From Leptospira kanakyensis (GTDB lineage Bacteria > Spirochaetota > Leptospiria > Leptospirales > Leptospiraceae): a stretch of DNA of 64,000 nucleotides. Below the pieces are notes generated by a model. It saw nothing but the letters and a program-made list of their open reading frames with translations, searched no databases and was not told the origin of the DNA. Below are positions 19,473-27,492 of this stretch, piece after piece; positions within the stretch are counted from its first letter, which is position 1, and the number at the start of each line of letters is the position of its first letter. The stretch lies in contig NZ_RQFG01000005.1 of NCBI RefSeq assembly GCF_004769235.1, positions 186,001-250,000 of the forward strand, written 5' to 3'. Made by a program: the position numbers and the translations under genes.

Positions 19473-20291
19473 TTATGCATAGTGCAATAAATCTTTGCCG
19501 ACCTTACGAAGTTCATGTTTTCCCTGTGACAAATGATTGCGAACGGCCTTTCTGGAAATGCCTAATGCTTTCGCGATTTCACGTTCCGAAAAAAAACTTC
19601 GATCGATGGCCCGAGACCTGCGAGAAATCCAGAGTTTCTTTTGTTTGAGATACCACTTCCTACGATTCGGATCCGTTGTCTCGTATAACTTTCTAGTATA
19701 TCTAGTAATCATACCGGAAAGCCGGGATAAAAGTTGGCGTTGGCGAAATCGTTTTTCTTCCCATTCCCGATAGAAGTCGTCAATATCTTGACCTGTTTCG
19801 CGTAACTTCCAGAGAAGGAGTTGCTTTAGGTTTTGTTTCATCGGTAGGTCAAACTGTAAGGACAAAACTAGTGCAGTGACTGTTGGTAATTTTTCTAATT
19901 CTGATTTGAGCGGACTGGTTTCTTCCAAAAGTTCTTTTGGGATCTCCTCGTTTGCAGGTGAATCATAGTTCCATAATTGTAAATAGAGTTCTCCTGATTC
20001 TGGAATTTGTCCGTGACGGAAACGATTTCTATATTGATTGAAGGCATAGGTTACAAAAAATCCAAGAACATTTGTTATATGGTAACTTAAACTAAGGATC
20101 CACATCTTAGGAAAAACTTCTAAAATGACTAGAACCATCTCGGAACTCTCATCATCAGTGATTTTTCTTTTTTTAGCCAACCGATCCACCATCCAAATGG
20201 GTAACATTTCTTTCAAACTGTTCGGATCGTTACTATTTCTAGCTTCTTGAATGAGAGGGAGAATTTTTTCATCTAGTATTTTTGGTAACAT
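19473..20291 (-). CDS. Divergent sigma-70-like or HTH regulatory protein
   Basis: A 272-residue protein if started at the ATG at 20291; a TTG at 20321 would add ten residues, and neither has a clear ribosome site. The C-terminus carries a helix-turn-helix of sigma region 4 type (SEREIAKALGISRKAVRNHL, then SQGKHELRKVGKDL). The N-terminal part (ESSEMVLVILEVFPKMWILS to AFNQYRNRFRHG) loosely recalls sigma region 2 but is poorly matched. The middle is rich in charged helices (KRFRQRQLLSRLSGMITRY). I call it a possible alternative sigma factor; a plain DNA-binding regulator is the alternative. The downstream STAS gene supports a partner-switching link. Confidence 0.55.
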   Translation of the reverse strand: MLPKILDEKILPLIQEARNSNDPNSLKEMLPIWMVDRLAKKRKITDDESSEMVLVILEVFPKMWILSLSYHITNVLGFFVTYAFNQYRNRFRHGQIPESGELYLQLWNYDSPANEEIPKELLEETSPLKSELEKLPTVTALVLSLQFDLPMKQNLKQLLLWKLRETGQDIDDFYREWEEKRFRQRQLLSRLSGMITRYTRKLYETTDPNRRKWYLKQKKLWISRRSRAIDRSFFSEREIAKALGISRKAVRNHLSQGKHELRKVGKDLLHYA

Positions 20292-20385
20292 GGATGGAAT
20301 GTATAAATCATCCAGAAACAAAAGATACTGTAATATTTGTTATAGTTAGAATCGTTTTTCTTATATGTGAACCGGCTCTGTTTAA

Positions 20386-21762
20386 CTATGAACTTTTAGA
20401 TTTATTTTTTGCAACAAGCAAGAGTGATACGGCTAACAAAACATGAATTAGATTAAAGAAAACAAACGGAAAAAAAGAGAACACCGAAACACCAAGGGAA
20501 GTAGACATAAACGCCCCACAACTATTCCAAGGAATGAGAGGGGATGTGATGGTTCCAGAATCTTCTAAAGAACGTGAGATGTCTTTTTCAGGGATTCCTT
20601 TTTCTTCCGCAAGGCTTCTAAAAGCACGTGCAGGGATCACCAAGGATAAATACTGGTCTGCTGTGACCAAATTCAAAAGAAAAGAAGTTCCCATAGTAGA
20701 AAGTAAAATATCCCACTGGTCTTTTGCCCAAATTTTAATTTGAATCAAAATTTCGTTTAAATACCCATATCCTTCTACAACAGCGCCAAACCAAACAGCG
20801 GCGAGGATCAAAATTTCTGTGGGCAAAATGGCAACAACTCCACCACCACTTAAAAACCGATCAAAAACTTCGTTTCCTGAATGAGACTCAAATCCATATA
20901 CCAAGGTTTTTACAATTTCCCAGGGAAATCCAAATTCATTTAGGTTCAATACAATGGAAGAAACTATCCCAAGTAACAAAGAAATGCGAATGTGCATTCG
21001 AAAAAGGGAAGAACCAAAAACAAGAACTACAGGAATGAGTTTGGCCCAAGAAACACCAGACAAAGAGATATCACCAAAGGATTCGGACTGTAAGGTAATA
21101 TTTGTTGTTTGCGTAGAATCCCAAACACAAAGGTTTAAAAAATAAAATCCTATAATCGCAAGCCCAAAACTGATACATGTTGTTTTTAACATATGCCGGA
21201 TATGTTTCCAAATGGGAACATGGGTCAAACTAGATGCAAGGTTCGTTGTATCAGAAAGTGGAGAAAGTTTATCACCAAAATAACATCCACTCACAATGGC
21301 ACCGGCGGCCATGGTTTGTGGAAATGAAATTACCTCTGCCACACCCATAAGAGCGACACCTAACGTACCTGCAGTGGTCCAAGAAGAACCAGAAACCATT
21401 GCTGCGATAGCAGACACAATGGCAAGCGAAGGCAAAAAATAGTCTGGTTGTAAAAATAAAATTCCAATTTGGATCATAGTGGAGAGAACTCCAGAATAAG
21501 CCCAAGAGGCAATGAGCATCCCTACAAAAAAAAGAATCTCCATGGCAGGAAGAACCGAAACAAAATTTTTACGAAAAGAAGACTTTAGAAATACAAACTT
21601 TCTATTTCTTCTTTGTAAAAAAGAAATCACTCCAGAAACAAACAAAGCCATTGGATGCGGGTAAGTGACTACCCAAACAAATCTAAAAAAAAGAATCGTA
21701 AGGATTAGATACAAAAGTGGAGAAAGAGAGAAAAATATGGAGTGTGATTTTTCTCTCTCCAT
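20386..21762 (-). CDS. NhaC-type Na+/H+ antiporter
   Basis: A 458-residue polytopic inner-membrane protein with about eleven hydrophobic helices. Family signatures are GSSWTTAGTLGVALMG, GAIVSGCYFGDKLSPLSDTT, an interior EVFDRFLSGGG, and TADQYLSLVIPARAF, which match the NhaC family and its exchanger relatives. Expected to exchange Na+ for H+, or a small organic acid pair such as malate/lactate in some members; the substrate cannot be fixed by eye. The gene starts 3 bp after the stop of the Nramp-like gene and is probably co-transcribed with it. No clear Shine-Dalgarno is visible. Confidence 0.85.
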   Translation of the reverse strand: MEREKSHSIFFSLSPLLYLILTILFFRFVWVVTYPHPMALFVSGVISFLQRRNRKFVFLKSSFRKNFVSVLPAMEILFFVGMLIASWAYSGVLSTMIQIGILFLQPDYFLPSLAIVSAIAAMVSGSSWTTAGTLGVALMGVAEVISFPQTMAAGAIVSGCYFGDKLSPLSDTTNLASSLTHVPIWKHIRHMLKTTCISFGLAIIGFYFLNLCVWDSTQTTNITLQSESFGDISLSGVSWAKLIPVVLVFGSSLFRMHIRISLLLGIVSSIVLNLNEFGFPWEIVKTLVYGFESHSGNEVFDRFLSGGGVVAILPTEILILAAVWFGAVVEGYGYLNEILIQIKIWAKDQWDILLSTMGTSFLLNLVTADQYLSLVIPARAFRSLAEEKGIPEKDISRSLEDSGTITSPLIPWNSCGAFMSTSLGVSVFSFFPFVFFNLIHVLLAVSLLLVAKNKSKSS

Positions 21763-21765
21763 ATT

Positions 21766-23013
21766 TTAGAAAAAGGTAATATTGATATAATAGATAGAAA
21801 ATCCAAAAAGGAACAAAATACCAAACCAAGAAAGTAAATTCATCCAAGGTTTTGGTCTTTGGTCTCTCGGAATTTCTTTTCCAAATAAAATCAAATGATG
21901 GATGAGAGCAAGTACAGGTGCATTCAAAAACGACACTGTAGTCGCAAAATCCACCAGGCTTTTCATATTCGTCCTAAAAAATAATAAAATCAAAATGGAT
22001 CCCACTCCCACAAGAATGATCCAGTACCAATATAGTTTTTCAGTAGGAATTTTTTCTAGTGGTTTGAACAACCGGCGACTTGCATTGGATACCACGCGAG
22101 GGTAGGCATCAAAACAAGTAAGTGTGGTTGAAAACATAGTAAAAAATGCTGCAATGAGAATGATGGGATATGACCAGGAGCCAATGGCAGAAGTATAAAG
22201 CCTAACAAGTTCAGAGGCGAAACTAACTGCCTGAGAAGAGAACTCGGCACCGGTGTTGTACATCATATTGGCACCTAAAGCCAAAAAACAAACAGCAAGC
22301 AAAGTAGTTCCAATATAACCGATGTTAAAGTCAATCATCGCATACTTCATGGGAGGAAGTTTCCCATCTGGAGTTTTTTTAGCGAGTGTCCAATCCGATT
22401 GCCATACAGCAGCTTCGATCGGAATGGGCATCCAACCCATAAGAGCAATGAGAAAAGCAACATCCCCTAAATCTCCAATGGAAAAGGTTTTTCCAGCAGT
22501 TTCTAATTTGGGAATCCCTGCATAAAAGGAGAGAACCATGGCTACTATTGTAGATACAGTAAGTAAAACCACGATCCATTTCATCAGTCCATCAAGGGCT
22601 GCAAACTTACCGATAGCAAGTAAGAGGAAACAAAAAATTAAAATGATCGCACAAAGTAACCATGGTTCCATGGAAATGCCAAGGAGATTGGAAAATAACC
22701 CAGAAGTGACAAGTGTTACCGTAGCAACAATGATACACATGGTTCCAACCGAAATGAAGAAAAATATCCAAATGGGCAATCGGCCCAGCGCCTCATAACC
22801 ATCTAACAGAGATTTACCGGTAATGATTGTATACTTAGTGCCCACAACAAAAAAAGGATATTTGATCAAATTGGCAAAAAGTACAACAAAGAGTAAACCG
22901 TATCCGTAAACGGCCCCAGCCCGAGTCGATTGTACAAGATGGGAAACACCAACGGCCGCTCCGGCATAAAGAAGGCCAGGACCAAGATAAGCTAAAAAAG
23001 GAAATCGTCTCAT
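21766..23013 (-). CDS. Nramp-like (divalent metal) transporter with atypical metal-site motifs
   Basis: A 415-residue membrane protein, about eleven helices. The N-terminal GPGLLYAGAAVGVSHLVQST aligns with the Nramp helix-1 segment, but the DPGN metal-binding motif is replaced. Helix 6, where canonical Nramps have a methionine-proline-histidine motif, reads GWMPIPIEAAVWQS, without the histidine. The ion may therefore differ from Mn2+/Fe2+; Nramp-related Mg2+ and other relatives with altered sites are known. I start at ATG 23013; a TTG three codons upstream is possible. It is 3 bp upstream of the NhaC-like gene, suggesting a shared ion-homeostasis operon. Confidence 0.75.
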   Translation of the reverse strand: MRRFPFLAYLGPGLLYAGAAVGVSHLVQSTRAGAVYGYGLLFVVLFANLIKYPFFVVGTKYTIITGKSLLDGYEALGRLPIWIFFFISVGTMCIIVATVTLVTSGLFSNLLGISMEPWLLCAIILIFCFLLLAIGKFAALDGLMKWIVVLLTVSTIVAMVLSFYAGIPKLETAGKTFSIGDLGDVAFLIALMGWMPIPIEAAVWQSDWTLAKKTPDGKLPPMKYAMIDFNIGYIGTTLLAVCFLALGANMMYNTGAEFSSQAVSFASELVRLYTSAIGSWSYPIILIAAFFTMFSTTLTCFDAYPRVVSNASRRLFKPLEKIPTEKLYWYWIILVGVGSILILLFFRTNMKSLVDFATTVSFLNAPVLALIHHLILFGKEIPRDQRPKPWMNLLSWFGILFLFGFSIYYINITFF

Positions 23014-23063
23014 TTTGGACAAAATGGCCGGTTGGATAAGTTTTTGCTACTCTATTCGAAAGA

Positions 23064-25022
23064 TTAATGGTTCAAATAATGAAATAGAATTTGATTGAGA
23101 GCTAAAATATCGATCGGTTTGGTCAAAAACTGATCCATCCCTACTTCAAAACATTTTTTACGTTCCTCATATAAAGCACCTGCGGTAAGGGCAATGATGG
23201 GAACTGAAATCCCTCTAGGTTGTTTCCGAATTTCAGTGGCCGCTTCCAACCCATCCATATTGGGCATCTGAACATCCATAAATACTAAATCGGGAGTGGA
23301 TTCATGAAAAAAACGAACCGCTTCCAATCCATCCACGGCTTCTTTGATCTTAGAGTTTGGTATGTATTTTTGAATCATCCTCTTTAGGAGGTTGCGATTC
23401 ATTTCATTGTCTTCCACTAACAAAATATTTGGTGAAATGTGACTTAAAGTCGATTGGTCAAAATGGTTTACCAATTCCTTTTGGTAATCGTTTGAATCTT
23501 GGGAAAGTTGGCTTGTTGATTGATCGGCAGAATTACATTCAATGACAAATCGGAATTCGGTTCCAACCCCAGATTCAGAATGAACTTCAATTTGACCTCC
23601 CATCAAATCTAACAAAGATTTTGTGATCCTAAGACCAAGTCCAGTCCCACCATAACGACGTTTGGAATTGGACTCCCCTTGCCAAAACGATTGGAAAAGA
23701 TGTGATTTATGTTCCTCCGGGATTCCAATTCCCGTATCGGTAATGCTAAATTCTAATTTTGTTTTTTGATCGGAAGCAGGTGTTGCGATTACCTTAAGTA
23801 CGACTCCACCTTCTTCTGTGAATTTTACTGCATTTCCTAGTAAGTTGATTAAAATTTGTCGGAGTCTTGTCGCATCTATATAAATAATTTCAGGAACATT
23901 TGAATCTGCTTCGAGTCGCAAGTAGATTCCTTTTTCGATAGCCTTCCATTTTAAAACACCTAAGGAATCACTGATGATTTGTTTTAAATTAGATGTGGCT
24001 TCGTTGAGCACGAGTTTTCCGGCCTCAATTTTGGAAATATCTAATACATCATTGATGATACCGAGAAGGCCGTGAGCACTACTAATTGCGTTTCTAACAT
24101 ATTCCTTTTGATCAGGATCTAAGTTTGTAGTGAGTAATAATTCGTTAAAACCAATGACTCCATTGAGAGGAGTTCTGATTTCATGACTCATATTGGCGAC
24201 AAATTCTGATTTTGCTTCGTTGGCTCTCTCTGCATCTTTTTTAGCATTGAGTAAATGAAACTCTGCATTTTTCCTATCAGTGATATTGTTTAAATGAACC
24301 ACAAAATAAGATGGATTCCCATTACGATCTTTCACAAGGGTATTTGAAATTTCTACCCAAACGATATTTTTATCTTTTGAAAAAAATCTTTTTTCATAAA
24401 TAACACTTTCTTTGGCACCACCTAAAGCAGCATCACGAAAAGAATCAAATAGCGGTTTGTCTTCTTCATAGGAAAACTCATTAGATTTTTTACCAATGAG
24501 TTCGGCCTCACTATAACCTAACATGGATTCTAGTTTTTTATTTACCTTAATGAATTTTCCATTTAAATCTAAAAAACAAACTCCGATCCCGGCATTATCA
24601 AAACTCATTTTAAAACGTTCTTCACTATCTTCTAGTTCTTCTTGCGTTTTGTTTTCGTCGGTAATGTCTCGGTTGATGGCGATCACACCAATGGTTTGGC
24701 CAGATTTATCTTTGAGAAAACTCGCAGCAGATCGGATTTTTAGTTTTTTAGATCCTTTATCGTATTGGAATATTTCGCCCTGCCATATTCCTTTTGTTTG
24801 TAATTCGGAAATACGACTCTCTCTTGTAGTGTCATTTTGTTCTGTTTTTAAAATTTGGAGAGTGGATTTACCGATAACTTCCTCGGCAGTAAATCCGTAA
24901 ATTCTTTCCGCAGCCAAATTCCAACTGGTGATCCGAAATTCCAAATCCGTAACAATGACCGCATCGTAGAGGTATTGCAGGATGAGAGAAGAGTAAACTT
25001 CACTAGGAATCAGGTTTTCCAT
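23064..25022 (-). CDS. Hybrid sensor histidine kinase with PAS domains and receiver
   Basis: A 652-residue cytosolic protein without membrane helices. Order: PAS 1 (about 10-125, YDAVIVTDLEFRITSWN), PAS 2 (about 135-255, FDNAGIGVCFLDLNGKFIKV), HisKA with phospho-accepting His280 in NMSHEIRTPLNG, an ATPase domain with NAVKFTEEG, DTGIGIPEE and GGTGLGLRITK, and a C-terminal receiver (about 525-650) with phospho-acceptor Asp583 in FMDVQMPNMDG and Lys in LTKPID. An internal phosphorelay to an Hpt protein is expected; none is adjacent. A GAAG ribosome site precedes the ATG. A 15-bp palindrome (AATGAC-AGA-GTCATT) lies just upstream at 25031-25045. Confidence 0.93.
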   Translation of the reverse strand: MENLIPSEVYSSLILQYLYDAVIVTDLEFRITSWNLAAERIYGFTAEEVIGKSTLQILKTEQNDTTRESRISELQTKGIWQGEIFQYDKGSKKLKIRSAASFLKDKSGQTIGVIAINRDITDENKTQEELEDSEERFKMSFDNAGIGVCFLDLNGKFIKVNKKLESMLGYSEAELIGKKSNEFSYEEDKPLFDSFRDAALGGAKESVIYEKRFFSKDKNIVWVEISNTLVKDRNGNPSYFVVHLNNITDRKNAEFHLLNAKKDAERANEAKSEFVANMSHEIRTPLNGVIGFNELLLTTNLDPDQKEYVRNAISSAHGLLGIINDVLDISKIEAGKLVLNEATSNLKQIISDSLGVLKWKAIEKGIYLRLEADSNVPEIIYIDATRLRQILINLLGNAVKFTEEGGVVLKVIATPASDQKTKLEFSITDTGIGIPEEHKSHLFQSFWQGESNSKRRYGGTGLGLRITKSLLDLMGGQIEVHSESGVGTEFRFVIECNSADQSTSQLSQDSNDYQKELVNHFDQSTLSHISPNILLVEDNEMNRNLLKRMIQKYIPNSKIKEAVDGLEAVRFFHESTPDLVFMDVQMPNMDGLEAATEIRKQPRGISVPIIALTAGALYEERKKCFEVGMDQFLTKPIDILALNQILFHYLNH

Positions 25023-25397
25023 CTGGCTTCAATGACAGAGTCATTTCGAAAAAACTGCAAGCGATAACTGGGGCAAATATAAATTCAAAACCATCTATTT
25101 TTGAATCTGAATTTCCTTTTCAGGACAACCCTTTAGGAATTCTACCCATAATTTGAAAGCTCATCGATGGTTTCAAAACGATGTTAGGTGAAAATGTTCA
25201 AATTTTACCTTAGATCCTAATTTACCAGAACAATCGACAGAACAGGATCGTGACTTCTTTCTGATTAGCTAAATCAAAAGAAAGATGATACTAACTTATA
25301 GAAATACAAAACCATTCCAAGGGGTTATAAAAACTGAATTAATGAAAATAGAAACAACTTGCATACTAATTTGAAGTTTTATTATTAAAAAACCATT
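25023..25397. other. Intergenic region between divergent kinase and YnfA-like genes
   Basis: This 375-bp AT-rich stretch has no convincing gene in any frame. It holds the 15-bp palindrome AATGAC-AGA-GTCATT at 25031-25045, 9 bases before the kinase start, a possible operator. On the plus strand TTGCAT (25359-25364), followed 15-17 bases later by TATTAT or TTATTA, could be the promoter of the ynfA-like gene. Both are eye-calls. Confidence 0.3.
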
Positions 25398-25754
25398 ATG
25401 TTTAAATTCCTAAATTCCGATTTTTTTTCCGTATACATAAACCCTACCCTAGTCTTCTTTTTGGCTGGACTTTGCGAAATTGGAGGTGGTTATCTCATTT
25501 GGCTTTGGATTCGCGAAAACAAATCAATATTTATTGGAATTCTCGGATTCATAATTTTAGGTTTTTACGGTGTAGTCGCAACATACCAACCAACAAATTT
25601 TGCTCGAACTTATGCAACATATGGTGGGATCTTTATCGTGATGTCGTTAGCGTGGGCATGGAAATTTGACCAGTTCGTTCCCAATCGCTTCGACATTATC
25701 GGAGCAAGCATTGCCTTGATCGGTGTAATGATTATATTCTTCGCACCACGATAA
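25398..25754 (+). CDS. YnfA/UPF0060 family small membrane protein
   Basis: A 118-residue protein with four membrane helices. It carries the family signatures AGLCEIGGGYLIWLWIRE, GFYGVVATYQP and FARTYATYGGIFIVMSLAWAW, followed by DIIGASIALIGVMIIFFAP. UPF0060 (YnfA) proteins resemble small multidrug resistance transporters and have been linked to export of toxic organic cations, but substrates are poorly known. No strong Shine-Dalgarno is seen before the ATG. It stands alone, on the strand opposite to both neighbours, right before the first 5S repeat. Confidence 0.9.
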   Translation: MFKFLNSDFFSVYINPTLVFFLAGLCEIGGGYLIWLWIRENKSIFIGILGFIILGFYGVVATYQPTNFARTYATYGGIFIVMSLAWAWKFDQFVPNRFDIIGASIALIGVMIIFFAPR

Positions 25755-25968
25755 AGTTCTGTTTTTCTCTATAGATTGGTTACTATCGGTAGATTGATTT
25801 TTCGTAAACGAATGGTTTTATTTATTATTTTAAAAATAGGAAAAGTTTAACCCGGCAAAGCTGCGCAGTGACCCATAGGGAGCGAGCAGGCGACATTCGC
25901 GGAGCAAACTTTGTTTGCCTAGCGAATAGTCGCGGACGGCAGCCGGCAAAAACCGCGCGTCCAAAAAT

Positions 25969-25995
25969 AAAAAAAGCGCTCACTTTCATGAACGC
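25969..25995 (-). terminator. Second terminator within repeat copy A
   Basis: On the minus strand GCGTTCAT-GAAA-GTGAGCGC is followed by T7. The stem has two G-T wobbles where copy B has Watson-Crick pairs, so pairing is kept despite base changes. It follows a decayed 5S 3' end and was probably the terminator of a lost tandem 5S gene. Confidence 0.75.
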
Positions 25996-26172
25996 CTTAA
26001 TCAACAATAATGACTAACAAAGGCAATGTCCTACTTCCGCCCCCACTCGCTTTTCCGCTCCGCGGGCGAGCGTCCGAGCCTTGCTCCCTATGGGTCGCAA
26101 GTCTGTCATTTCGCGAACGACTGGTTACTAGCGGTACTATTAGGTTCGTTCAATGGATTTTTTTTTCTACAT

Positions 26173-26205
26173 AAAAAAAGCCAACCTCTCGGTTGGCCTT
26201 TTTTT
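26173..26205 (-). terminator. Rho-independent terminator of 5S copy A
   Basis: On the minus strand, stem GCCAACC-GAGA-GGTTGGC with a T7 tract, about 20 bases after the 5S 3' end. The 5' flank is an A7 run, so it can work on both strands. Identical in copy B. Confidence 0.9.
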
Positions 26206-26224
26206 ATTGAGTTATTAGTGCTAA

Positions 26225-26340
26225 CCCGGCAATGTCCTACTCTCCCATTGAGCGAACCCAATAGTACCATCGGCGATGAGAAGCTTGACTTCCGTGTTCG
26301 GAATGGGAACGGGTATTACCTTCTCTCCATAATCACCAGG
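26225..26340 (-). rRNA. rrf: 5S ribosomal RNA, copy A
   Basis: 116 nt. The minus-strand RNA begins CCUGGUG and ends UUGCCGGG; these ends pair as helix I. It contains the conserved 5S loop region CCCAUUCCGAACACGGAAGU and the 3' stretch GGGAGAGUAGGACAUUGCC. It is not linked to 16S or 23S genes in this window. A terminator follows directly, and a promoter candidate lies just upstream. The second copy at 35936-36051 is identical over this length as far as I can see. Confidence 0.95.
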
Positions 26341-26347
26341 AGTATTT

Positions 26348-26378
26348 ACCATTACTTCCAGGTGCACGGGTTTTGCAA
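26348..26378 (-). promoter_or_regulatory. Putative promoter of 5S copy A
   Basis: On the minus strand TTGCAA (26373-26378) and a -10-like AATGGT (26348-26353) are 19 bases apart. Copy B has TTGACA at exactly the same distance although the intervening sequence differs. Transcription would start about at the 5S 5' end. Confidence 0.45.
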
Positions 26379-26396
26379 GTACATTTAAAAGAAAAT

Positions 26397-27344
26397 TTAC
26401 AGATTTAAATCGTATGTGACTCCAAATTTTAAACCGGAAACGAGGATATTGTGTTCCGCAGTTGCGGTAACAAATTCCATCAATGTTCCTACTCGATCGA
26501 GGCCGTTATCGCTGACACTAATCGCGATTGGACTTCTAGACTTTGCTGTCATACGTTCACTTTCAAAAGTAGCAAATAAACGAAGTTTTGGTACAACTAC
26601 GATACTAGCCCCAAAACTAAATTTTTCGGAATAGAAGGTATAACCGCCGTTAGCATAATTTAACATAGCGCCACCATTATAAATTCTAAACTGTTCTGAA
26701 TTATATGTTCCAGAAGAATTGAATAGGAAGGGTCCGAAAAGAAGTAAGTCAGCAAATAGAGTGGCACGATCGTTTAAGTCAAATTCAAATCCTACACCAA
26801 TCAAACCAGAGGTTCCTGTTGTTGTTTTTGTATCTTGTCCATAATAACTTGGTGCACCTAATCCCAGATAAGTTCCGTCTAGAGACTGGCTCATACTTCG
26901 AATTACGTATTTAGGTAAAATTCGAAAATTGGAAACAGGAGTGAGTGTGATTCCAAGATTGATATCAGAATATAACAAACGATAGTCTGCTTCTTTGATT
27001 CCTAAACCACTGGCATAATAAGAATTCCACTCATAACCACGACCAAATCTGTTTAGATGTAATCCTAAAAATACATTACTTAAAACACCGGCATTTAGAG
27101 AATGGAAGTAATCAAAACCTAAATCGTTGATGAGTGACATCCCACGATTGTTTTGCCAATCTTGGTTGTATTCCAAACCAACAATGTCGCTATAAAAATT
27201 TCTCTTTTCTAAGTCAGGACGAAGGCCACCAAAAAACAAAGCACCCTTAAATCGAACTGTATTCCCTTCTACTTTACCTTGTGCATAAACAGATCCGGTA
27301 AATAAAGATATGACCACCAGAAAAAAAACGAGATTCCGTTTCAT
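26397..27344 (-). CDS. Probable outer-membrane beta-barrel protein
   Basis: A 315-residue protein with a cleavable signal peptide (MKRNLVFFLVVISLFTGSVYAQ, cleavage after YA). The mature part has many short amphipathic strands rich in aromatic residues and glycine (GLEYNQDWQNNRG, FLGLHLNRFGRGYEWN, GVGFEFDLNDRATLFADLL) and ends with GLKFGVTYDLNL, a beta-signal-like terminus. This suggests an outer-membrane barrel; I do not recognise the family or a ligand. AGAGG lies about 10 bases before the ATG. The next gene upstream (27493-28530) also looks like an exported surface protein. Confidence 0.65.
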   Translation of the reverse strand: MKRNLVFFLVVISLFTGSVYAQGKVEGNTVRFKGALFFGGLRPDLEKRNFYSDIVGLEYNQDWQNNRGMSLINDLGFDYFHSLNAGVLSNVFLGLHLNRFGRGYEWNSYYASGLGIKEADYRLLYSDINLGITLTPVSNFRILPKYVIRSMSQSLDGTYLGLGAPSYYGQDTKTTTGTSGLIGVGFEFDLNDRATLFADLLLFGPFLFNSSGTYNSEQFRIYNGGAMLNYANGGYTFYSEKFSFGASIVVVPKLRLFATFESERMTAKSRSPIAISVSDNGLDRVGTLMEFVTATAEHNILVSGLKFGVTYDLNL

Positions 27345-27492
27345 TATTTGTATTACCTCTACCAGTCAATAACAACTGACAGAGGACTGACTCAAGAAAA
27401 ATTTAACTAGTAATGTTCTTTTTTAAAGTGAATCTATATCCAAATCCCTGAAAAATATTATGGGATTCACATGAACAAACATATGTCGAAAC

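Larger units (their letters stand above)
25841..26352 (-). repeat. 5S rRNA-containing direct repeat, copy A
   Basis: About 512 bp nearly identical to 35553-36063 (copy B) in the same orientation. Differences I can see: a G in the cytosine run near 26039 that is missing in copy B; several substitutions in 25976-26004; and one at the AGGTTCG/GGGTTCG position. Read on the minus strand the unit is: short promoter end, 5S gene, terminator, a reversed 5S fragment, a GC-rich palindromic part, a decayed 5S 3' end, a second terminator, another GC-rich part, and a last 5S-like 3' end. A 14-bp inverted repeat (GCTCCCTATGGGTC) joins 25870-25883 to 26083-26096. The short open frames in it look like repeat shadows, not genes. 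Confidence 0.9.

Noticed and set aside
25825..26007. 60-residue open frame on the minus strand, and a 78-residue relative at 35483-35719
   Set aside because: Both lie within the GC-rich part of the 5S repeat and across a terminator stem; no ribosome site. Treated as shadows of the repeat.
26026..26388. Plus-strand frames of 120 (26026) and 142 residues (35722) over the 5S region
   Set aside because: They run antisense through the 5S gene and two hairpins; explained fully by the repeated rRNA cassette.
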